Shown here piece by piece: positions 45,251 to 51,417 of a stretch of DNA of 64,000 bases (position 1 is the first letter of the stretch; each line of letters opens with the position of its first letter). This DNA comes from an uncultured Spirochaetales bacterium (lineage in GTDB: Bacteria > Spirochaetota > Spirochaetia > Sphaerochaetales > Sphaerochaetaceae), in contig CALXYO010000001.1 of the NCBI GenBank assembly GCA_944393005.1, positions 1 to 64,000 of the forward strand. Reading direction: 5' to 3'. The translations under genes and the position numbers were made by a program. The notes beneath the pieces were generated by a model that worked only from the letters and a program-made list of their open reading frames with translations, was not told the origin of the DNA and searched no databases.

Positions 45251-45495
45251 CGGCCTGAAGCATCCAGCTGTATCAGCTTGATGTCTCCTCTGGGGGAGTG
45301 CATCGTGATGCAGCGCACATAATGGGGAAAGATCTGTTTCTGGGCATTTCTGTCCAGCAGGTCTTTTTCCACATTCTCAAGATCATCCGCCCTGAGTTTC
45401 GTCCTTCCTGTGCAGCATATGCTGTTGATTATTGCTGCGAAATTCTTCCTGTTTTTGATGAAAGCCTCATCCTCGCTAATCATTTTTCTGTACAT
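45247..45495 (-). CDS. Small hypothetical protein, about 82 residues
   Basis: Not recognised. A basic protein (MYRKMISEDEAFIKNRKNFAAII) with two adjacent Cys. GGAGG is eight bases before ATG 45495, which supports this start over one 15 bases upstream. It is convergent with tsaD and overlaps its stop by four bases. Confidence 0.6.
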   Translation of the reverse strand: MYRKMISEDEAFIKNRKNFAAIINSICCTGRTKLRADDLENVEKDLLDRNAQKQIFPHYVRCITMHSPRGDIKLIQLDASGR

Positions 45496-45576
45496 TTTCC
45501 AATCCTCCAACTTATATACACGGAAAACACCGGATCCGGCTCAAAAATTTTTTTGAAATATTTTTTGTAAATCTTA

Positions 45577-45605
45577 TTGACAGTCCTCTTTCTTTTCTGT
45601 AAGGT
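45577..45605 (+). promoter_or_regulatory. Promoter of the tRNA-Gln/tRNA-Glu unit
   Basis: TTGACA (45577-45582), 17 bases, TAAGGT (45600-45605). Confidence 0.7.
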
Positions 45606-45626
45606 ACACGAGGATTGAAAACAGAT

Positions 45627-45697
45627 TGGGATGTAGTGTAATGGTAACACTGCAGATTCTGGTTCTGCCTTTGGGGGTTCGAATCCCTCCATCCCAG
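45627..45697 (+). tRNA. tRNA-Gln (anticodon CTG)
   Basis: A 71-base cloverleaf. Acceptor TGGGATG pairs with CATCCCA. The anticodon stem GCAGA/TCTGC encloses TTCTGGT with anticodon CTG, decoding CAG. The T-loop is TCGAATC. CCA is not encoded. Confidence 0.93.
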
Positions 45698-45714
45698 ATT
45701 TTTGATAAATGAGC

Positions 45715-45786
45715 GGTTCCTTCGTCTAACGGTTAGGACGGGAGATTCTCAGTCTCTAAATAGGGGTTCGATTCCCCTAGGAACTA
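45715..45786 (+). tRNA. tRNA-Glu (anticodon CTC)
   Basis: A 72-base cloverleaf, 17 bases after tRNA-Gln. Acceptor GGTTCCT pairs with AGGAACT (G-U at the first pair). The anticodon loop TTCTCAG gives CTC, decoding GAG. CCA is not encoded. Confidence 0.93.
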
Positions 45787-45794
45787 ACAATGAC

Positions 45795-45829
45795 GGCAAT
45801 CTGGAACTGAAACAGATTGCCATTTTTTT
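45795..45829 (+). terminator. Terminator between tRNA-Glu and the ABC-F gene
   Basis: Stem GGCAATCTG (45795-45803) with CAGATTGCC (45813-45821), then an A and seven T. It ends six bases before the ABC-F ribosome-binding site, leaving no room for a promoter. Confidence 0.88.
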
Positions 45830-45845
45830 CGTTTGGAGTATTTTT

Positions 45846-47483
45846 ATGATTACAGCCAGCAACATTTCGCTTTCTTATGGAACACAGGTCCTTTTCAAGG
45901 ATGTCAACATCAAATTCACTCCCGGTAACTGCTATGGTATCATCGGAGCCAACGGAGCCGGAAAGTCAACATTCCTGAAAATCCTCTCCGGGGAAATTGA
46001 AGCAGACAGCGGTGAGGTCATAATTACTCCGGGCGAGAGAATGACGGCTCTCAGACAGGATCACTTCGCATTCAACAAATACGGTGTTCTCGAGACTGTC
46101 ATCATGGGGTATGACAAGCTGTATTCGGTCATGAAGGAAAGGGATGAGATCTATGCTAAGGAAGATTTCTCAGAGGAGGACGGACTGAGGGCAGCAGAGC
46201 TCGAGAATGAATTTGCCGAAATGGGCGGCTGGGAAGCTGAAAGCGAAGCGGCCCAGATGCTCGACGGACTGGGAATTCCCACCGAGCTTCATGACAAGAA
46301 GATGGAGGACATTGAAGACAATCTGAAGGTACGTGTCCTTCTTGCCCAGGCTCTTTTCGGCAATCCCGATATCCTGCTTCTTGATGAGCCTACGAACCAC
46401 CTTGATCTTGAATCTGTCCATTGGCTTGAGGACTTCCTTGCCGATTTCAACAACACAGTCATTGTTGTCAGCCATGACAGACACTTCCTCAATACAGTCT
46501 GCACTCATATCTGTGATATCGACTACGGACGCATCCAGCTTTATGTCGGAAACTATGATTTCTGGTATATGTCCAGCCAGCTTGCGGCAAAGCAGCTGAA
46601 GGATGAGAAGAAGAGAAGGGAGGAGAAGATCGCCGAACTCAAGGAATTCATCCAGCGTTTCAGCTCAAACGTTGCCAAGGCAAAGCAGGCAACCAGCAGG
46701 AAAAAGCTTATCGACAAGCTCACTCTTGATGATATCAAGCCGTCCAGCAGAAGATTCCCCTATGTCGCATTCAAGCCGGAAAGGGAAATCGGCAAGAACT
46801 GTCTTGAGATCAAGGATCTTTGCAAGACGATTGACGGTCAGGTCATATTCGACCACCTCAATCTGACGATAAACCCGAACGACAAGGTTGCATTCGTCGG
46901 CCCCAATCATTACGCAAAGACAGTGCTTTTCCAGATTCTTGCAGGCGAGATGGAACCAGATTCCGGTTCCTACACATGGGGGGTCACGACATCTCTCAGC
47001 TATTTCCCGAAGGATAATACGAAGATGTTCGACAGTGATATCTCGATCGCGGACTATCTCCAGCAGTTCAGCAAAGAGGATGATGATACTTTCGTCCGTT
47101 CGTTCCTCGGAAGGATGCTCTTCACAGGGGATGAGGCTCTCAAGAGCTGCCGTGTCCTTTCAGGAGGCGAGAAGGTAAGGGTTGTGCTTGCAAAGATGAT
47201 GCTTGAAGGTGCGAACTGCATGATCTTCGATGAACCGACAAGCCATCTTGATCTTGAAGCGATCCAGGCGCTCAACGACGGACTCATCAATTTCAAGGGA
47301 ACACTGCTTTTCAACAGCCATGACCATCAGTTTGTCGATTCAGTAGCAAACAGAATCATCGAGTTCACTCCGGCAGGCCTCATCGACAGGTACACCAACT
47401 TCGAGAACTACATCAACGATGAGTCAGTCAAGGCGATCCGTGACAAGGCTTACGAAGGCAAACATACCGTGGTGCTGCTGTAA
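45846..47483 (+). CDS. ABC-F family ATPase (YbiT-like)
   Basis: About 545 residues: two ABC domains joined by a charged linker, without membrane segments. ABC-F proteins act at the ribosomal E site. The first site is intact (GANGAGKST, LLLDEPTNHLDLE). The second Walker A is degenerate (GPNHYAKT), although its LSGGE signature and DEPTSHLDLE are kept. ITASNISLSYGTQVLF at the start and the spacing resemble E. coli YbiT. ATG 45846 follows GGAG. Upstream in-frame codons run through tRNA-Glu and are false. Confidence 0.9.
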   Translation: MITASNISLSYGTQVLFKDVNIKFTPGNCYGIIGANGAGKSTFLKILSGEIEADSGEVIITPGERMTALRQDHFAFNKYGVLETVIMGYDKLYSVMKERDEIYAKEDFSEEDGLRAAELENEFAEMGGWEAESEAAQMLDGLGIPTELHDKKMEDIEDNLKVRVLLAQALFGNPDILLLDEPTNHLDLESVHWLEDFLADFNNTVIVVSHDRHFLNTVCTHICDIDYGRIQLYVGNYDFWYMSSQLAAKQLKDEKKRREEKIAELKEFIQRFSSNVAKAKQATSRKKLIDKLTLDDIKPSSRRFPYVAFKPEREIGKNCLEIKDLCKTIDGQVIFDHLNLTINPNDKVAFVGPNHYAKTVLFQILAGEMEPDSGSYTWGVTTSLSYFPKDNTKMFDSDISIADYLQQFSKEDDDTFVRSFLGRMLFTGDEALKSCRVLSGGEKVRVVLAKMMLEGANCMIFDEPTSHLDLEAIQALNDGLINFKGTLLFNSHDHQFVDSVANRIIEFTPAGLIDRYTNFENYINDESVKAIRDKAYEGKHTVVLL

Positions 47484-48247
47484 TGCTGGTCTGTATCGAT
47501 ATCGGGAATACGAATATAGTGCTTGCAGTCCATGACGGAAAATCATGGATACATACATGGCGTGTCTATTCAGACGAGAAGAAGACGGGAGATGAGTATT
47601 ATGTCATCTTCCGTTCTCTGTTTGAGAGTGAGAAGCTTGATGTCTCAAGAATAGACAATGTCATAATCTCTTCCGTTGTTCCGAATCTGACGCTTTCCAT
47701 ACAGAAGAATGTGAAAAGACTTTTCAACAAGGAAGCTCTTCTTGTCACGCATGATGTGAGTACTGGTCTCGTCCGCTCTTCGATTCCGGGTGAGCTGGGC
47801 AGCGATCTTCTGTGCAATCTTGCCTATGCACACTATCTGAAACCGGATGACACGGTCATGACTGTCGATTTCGGTACCGCGCTGACTTTCTCTACTGTCA
47901 GCAGAGACGGACAAGTGCTTGGTGTTGCAATAGTTCCCGGTCTTCTTACGAGCGTTCATGCGCTTTTCGGTGCGACGGCACAGCTGCCGCAGGTCGATCT
48001 GAGAATTCCTTCATCTGCTCTGGGCCGCAGCAGCGAGGATTCGATAAGGGCCGGAATAATGTACGGCTATGCCGGCCTTGTAAACAGCATAATCGAGAAA
48101 ACGGAAGAAGAGACAGGAGAAAAGCTTTTCATCATTGCGACAGGCGGTCTCAGCAAGACCATTTCACCTCTTATTCCAAGAATAGACATGCTTGACAAGC
48201 TTCATACCCTTAACGGGCTGCGTCTCATCGCATCACTGAATTTCTGA
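47483..48247 (+). CDS. coaX: Type III pantothenate kinase
   Basis: A 254-residue ASKHA kinase for the first step of coenzyme A synthesis. CIDIGNTNIVLAV (phosphate loop), ELGSDLLCNLAYAHYL and TVDFGTALTFSTV are the family motifs. It overlaps the ABC-F stop by one base. CoaD, a later enzyme of the pathway, is encoded at 58.4 kb. Confidence 0.94.
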   Translation: MLVCIDIGNTNIVLAVHDGKSWIHTWRVYSDEKKTGDEYYVIFRSLFESEKLDVSRIDNVIISSVVPNLTLSIQKNVKRLFNKEALLVTHDVSTGLVRSSIPGELGSDLLCNLAYAHYLKPDDTVMTVDFGTALTFSTVSRDGQVLGVAIVPGLLTSVHALFGATAQLPQVDLRIPSSALGRSSEDSIRAGIMYGYAGLVNSIIEKTEEETGEKLFIIATGGLSKTISPLIPRIDMLDKLHTLNGLRLIASLNF

Positions 48248-49402
48248 AGCGAACAGACCATCTTCATAGATAAGTTCCTCTCTTCCGTCTTCCAGAAGCG
48301 CTGTAACACAGAGCTCACGGCTTCCCACCGGGATTTCAAGACGGGCGAAGCTTGTGTTGAGCCCGTATGAATCAAGTTCATTCTCATCCTTCAGGGTGAT
48401 ATGTTCAGGAGAGACGCCTCCGAATACGATCTCGCTTGTTCTCATGCGGTCAAGAAGCGGGATGCCGAAACTGAGAGGGAAGTCAGCACACCTTGTGAGA
48501 TTCTCACATAATATGAGCTCACTCAGGGCAGAGGATTTGTCGTCAATGTTGAGAAAACGCTTTACGTATTTCGCATCCTCGCTTTCAAAACGTGTGATTC
48601 TGCCGTCACTGATCCTCACATCAACGCTCTGGAACGACTTATCGAAGAAACGGAAGGGAAGCGTCGACTTGAACCAGCCGTCCCCCTTTCTGTAATCAAG
48701 AGGGAATATGATATCTTCGCAGGGAAGGGATGGGTAGAAGAATCTGCCGCTATCAAGTCTCACTGCGCTTGTGCCGATTGCCGCTCCTGATGAAGGATAG
48801 AGATTGAGCTCAAGCGACGGACTTTCAAGATGAAGTGATTTTATCTTCATCTTCTCCAGAGTCATGCAGCGCATGGCAAGCGATCTTTCAAGGGTTCTGG
48901 TTGAATCGAAATCCTCATCCTCATCGTCAAAGCCAAGATACGATGCGAGATCGATATAAAGCTGGTCAACAGTCGCGCCGCTTCCGTATACATACTCAGC
49001 CCAGGATGCAGTCGGCACATATGCGACAGCCCATGGTATTGATATCCTCCGGTCAAGGAAAATAGGATCCGCAAGCAGGCGGTGCTTCTGAAGGCTTACC
49101 GCATCATTCTCCTCATCTTCCCTGAATTCGCTTGGGATAAATGAGGCCAGATGAAGCATGACATTGCCACGTGCTTCCCTTGCCGGGTAGGATGGCTCGA
49201 TCTCATCAGCCGACTGGACTTTGCCGTTCTCAATAGAAATGAGGGAAACAGCAACGCCTGTCAATTCGGCTGCCTCGTGGGCGACTTTATGGGAAAACTC
49301 CATGCTTTCCTCATCTGCGTTTACCGTAAGCTTTTCTCCCTCCTCAAGACGGAGCATTCTGTGTACGATGTAGTGTGCATACCTGTCAGCAAGATAATTC
49401 AT
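48233..49402 (-). CDS. M29 aminopeptidase-like protein, active site eroded
   Basis: A 389-residue protein with the overall block order of M29 (AmpS/AmpT) metallo-aminopeptidases: YVPTASWAEYVYG, a FYPSLPCEDIIFPLDY block in place of PNLPTEEVFT, and a C-terminal GSRELCVTALLEDGREELIYEDGLF. The conserved HVD near the C-terminus reads ARLEI, and the upstream His block also appears changed, so several metal ligands are missing. It may be a non-catalytic relative. GAGAGG precedes the start. It overlaps coaX tail to tail. Confidence 0.7.
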   Translation of the reverse strand: MNYLADRYAHYIVHRMLRLEEGEKLTVNADEESMEFSHKVAHEAAELTGVAVSLISIENGKVQSADEIEPSYPAREARGNVMLHLASFIPSEFREDEENDAVSLQKHRLLADPIFLDRRISIPWAVAYVPTASWAEYVYGSGATVDQLYIDLASYLGFDDEDEDFDSTRTLERSLAMRCMTLEKMKIKSLHLESPSLELNLYPSSGAAIGTSAVRLDSGRFFYPSLPCEDIIFPLDYRKGDGWFKSTLPFRFFDKSFQSVDVRISDGRITRFESEDAKYVKRFLNIDDKSSALSELILCENLTRCADFPLSFGIPLLDRMRTSEIVFGGVSPEHITLKDENELDSYGLNTSFARLEIPVGSRELCVTALLEDGREELIYEDGLFASEIQ

Positions 49403-49430
49403 CTGAAAAGGCCTCTCAAAGCGGAATATA

Positions 49431-49458
49431 AAATAAAAACTCCCTGAGTCAGGGAGTT
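49431..49458 (-). terminator. Terminator after tRNA-Gly
   Basis: AACTCCCTGA (49438-49447) and TCAGGGAGTT (49449-49458) form a near-perfect palindrome. On the minus strand a U-rich run follows. Confidence 0.8.
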
Positions 49459-49471
49459 CATTTCAGTTTTA

Positions 49472-49543
49472 AGCGTCCGACGAGAATCGAACTCGCATCT
49501 TCAGCTTGGAAGGCTGGGGTAATAGCCATTATACGACAGACGC
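49472..49543 (-). tRNA. tRNA-Gly (anticodon TCC)
   Basis: A 72-base cloverleaf on the minus strand. Acceptor GCGTCTG pairs with CGGACGC (one U-G). The anticodon loop CTTCCAA gives TCC, decoding GGA. CCA is not encoded. Confidence 0.9.
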
Positions 49544-49556
49544 ATTAACGAGAGAA

Positions 49557-49585
49557 AACATAGCAAAGTGCGGACTTTTAGTCAA
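49557..49585 (-). promoter_or_regulatory. Promoter of tRNA-Gly
   Basis: On the minus strand: TTGACT, 17 bases, TATGTT. Confidence 0.65.
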
Positions 49586-49636
49586 CACATTTTTTGAAAT
49601 ATTTTGTATTCTCCTTTCTTGTAAGGAATTAACTAC

Positions 49637-49666
49637 TTGACAGATACATATGCTTGGTGGTTAAAT
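49637..49666 (+). promoter_or_regulatory. Promoter of the PUR-domain gene
   Basis: TTGACA (49637-49642), 18 bases, TTAAAT (49661-49666). A ribosome-binding site GGGAGG follows at 49685-49690. Confidence 0.6.
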
Positions 49667-49696
49667 CAAGAAAAATTCAATTTCGGGAGGGTCTCT

Positions 49697-49957
49697 ATGG
49701 GACAGCGTGGTGAATTATTCTCTTCAAGACTTGTCAGGAATGACAGAACCTATTTCTTCAATGTAAAAGAAAATATGTACGGTGATCTCTATCTCAACAT
49801 AGTGGAGAGCAAACCGACTGAAGGCGGAAGGTTCCTCAGACAGTCCGTGCTTGTCTATCAGGAAGATGTGGGCGAGTTCGTCAAGGAAATGCAGAAAAGC
49901 CTTGATTACCTGAAGATGCATGCCAGAAAGTCTTCAAAAGAAGAGGCGGAGGAGTAA
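49697..49957 (+). CDS. PUR-domain nucleic-acid-binding protein (DUF3276, BpuR-like)
   Basis: An 86-residue protein. GELFSSRLVRNDRTYFFNVKENMYGDLYLNIVESKP matches the single PUR domain of bacterial DUF3276 proteins. In Borrelia, BpuR binds DNA and RNA and regulates gene expression. Other members should bind single-stranded nucleic acid through the same beta-sheet. ATG 49697 follows GGGAGG with 6-base spacing; upstream in-frame codons lie in the promoter. A ZIP transporter gene follows after 3 bases. Confidence 0.85.
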   Translation: MGQRGELFSSRLVRNDRTYFFNVKENMYGDLYLNIVESKPTEGGRFLRQSVLVYQEDVGEFVKEMQKSLDYLKMHARKSSKEEAEE

Positions 49958-49960
49958 TCC

Positions 49961-50728
49961 TTGTACCTTTTCGCCTTTCTTGTGTCGCTTGGTGCCGGTC
50001 TTTCAACCTGCATAGGCGGCATAATCCCTTTTTTCACGAAAAAGACCAATGTGAAATTCCTCACATTCGCCCTCGGCCTTTCAGCCGGTGTGATGGTCTA
50101 TATTTCATTCATGGAAATGCTTGCGCATTCAATGTCCTCGCTTGAAAATGTATACAGCAGCAGGACGGCAGGACTTCTCTCCCTTCTTTTTTTCTTCACC
50201 GGCATCGCTGTGATCGCCCTGATCGACAAGCTGGTTCCCGAAGATGAGAATCCCCATGAGTTCGGTCATGAGGCGAAAGGACTGGGAAAAATGGGAATAA
50301 TGTCGGCTCTTGCCATAGCAATCCATAACTTTCCAGAAGGGCTGGCATCTTTCATGAGCGCGCTTTCAGATCCTGTAAGCGGAATTTCAATTGCCGTTGC
50401 GGTCGCTCTTCACAACATTCCGGAGGGAATCACGGTATCCACTCCGATATATCATGAAAGCGGAAGCCGTATGAAAGCTTTCATGTACACACTCATATCG
50501 GGACTTGCGGAACCGCTTGGCGCTCTTTTCGGTTTTCTCTTCCTTCGCTCCGTATTCAGCGATACGACATTCGCCCTTGTCTATGCTCTTGTCGCAGGAA
50601 TCATGATCTACCTTGCATTTGACGAGCTGTTGCCGGCAGCCGAGAACTACGGACATCATCATCTGGTGATCTATTCAGTCATTGCCGGCATGTTCCTCAT
50701 GGGAATCACCCTGGCACTTCTTTCATAA
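49961..50728 (+). CDS. ZIP family metal transporter (ZupT-like)
   Basis: A 255-residue membrane protein with about eight helices. HNFPEG in helix IV and HNIPEG in helix V are the ZIP metal-binding motifs. It probably imports Zn(II) or another divalent metal. It starts at TTG 49961, eight bases after GGAGGAG. It is convergent with rnhB, overlapping it by six bases. Confidence 0.92.
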   Translation: MYLFAFLVSLGAGLSTCIGGIIPFFTKKTNVKFLTFALGLSAGVMVYISFMEMLAHSMSSLENVYSSRTAGLLSLLFFFTGIAVIALIDKLVPEDENPHEFGHEAKGLGKMGIMSALAIAIHNFPEGLASFMSALSDPVSGISIAVAVALHNIPEGITVSTPIYHESGSRMKAFMYTLISGLAEPLGALFGFLFLRSVFSDTTFALVYALVAGIMIYLAFDELLPAAENYGHHHLVIYSVIAGMFLMGITLALLS

Positions 50729-51355
50729 TTCCAGAGCGGAATCTTCTTCTTTGGGGAGAAACGTTTTTCTGTGAATGGGGCAGGGACCGTATTTCGCAAG
50801 CGCCTCGTAATGGCTTTTTGTTCCGTATCCTTTGTTTGCTGCAAAACCGTAGTAAGGGTACATCTCATCCATCTTCTTCATGTAATGGTCCCTTTCCGTC
50901 TTTGCAAGAATGCTTGCAGCCATGATCTGCGGTATTTTCCCGTCACCTTTCACTACAGCCTCCACATAAGTGCCGTCACTGATGTCGGGTTTCCTGTTCC
51001 CGTCGACATAGTATGCCGAGATTTCATGCTCTTTCCTTATTTCCTCATAGCACTGCTTCATTCCATGCAGCGTTGCACGGAGGATGTTGATCTTGTCAAT
51101 CGTCTTCTCGTCTATGAAGACCACAGAGTATGCAACGGCCTTTTCTTTGATGACAATCGCGGCTTCCTCTCTTTTTTTCTCGCTCATTTTCTTGCTGTCA
51201 TTGAGGATGGAGGTGTCGAAATCAGACGGGAGTATCACCGCGGCGACGGTCACTGGACCCGCAAGCGGACCCCGTCCTGCCTCATCGCAGCCGCAGATCC
51301 ATCCGTTTTTCAGGTCGCTGGCGTCAAAGTCGAAAAGAGAAAGTTGTTCTTCCAT
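50723..51355 (-). CDS. rnhB: Ribonuclease HII
   Basis: About 210 residues. It removes ribonucleotides from DNA and RNA-DNA hybrids. Catalytic motifs are CGCDEAGRGPLAGPV (Asp-Glu pair), the Asp in AYYVDGN and the Asp in AKTERDHYM. ATG 51355 is preferred because a promoter (TTGACT-N17-TAACAT) lies between 51369 and 51397 on the minus strand. The TTG that would lengthen the protein is that promoter's -35. Confidence 0.93.
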   Translation of the reverse strand: MEEQLSLFDFDASDLKNGWICGCDEAGRGPLAGPVTVAAVILPSDFDTSILNDSKKMSEKKREEAAIVIKEKAVAYSVVFIDEKTIDKINILRATLHGMKQCYEEIRKEHEISAYYVDGNRKPDISDGTYVEAVVKGDGKIPQIMAASILAKTERDHYMKKMDEMYPYYGFAANKGYGTKSHYEALAKYGPCPIHRKTFLPKEEDSALEL

Positions 51356-51368
51356 AATACGTTTAAAA

Positions 51369-51397
51369 ATGTTATTGTGGTGTTGTTTATCAGTCAA
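51369..51397 (-). promoter_or_regulatory. Promoter of rnhB
   Basis: On the minus strand: TTGACT, 17 bases, TAACAT. It lies in the 62-base gap between the divergent rnhB and smc genes. Confidence 0.6.
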
Positions 51398-51417
51398 GGT
51401 GAGAAGGAGAATTCCAT

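Noticed and set aside
45702-45845. N-terminal extension of the ABC-F protein
   Set aside because: It runs through tRNA-Glu and a terminator. The family start is at ATG 45846.
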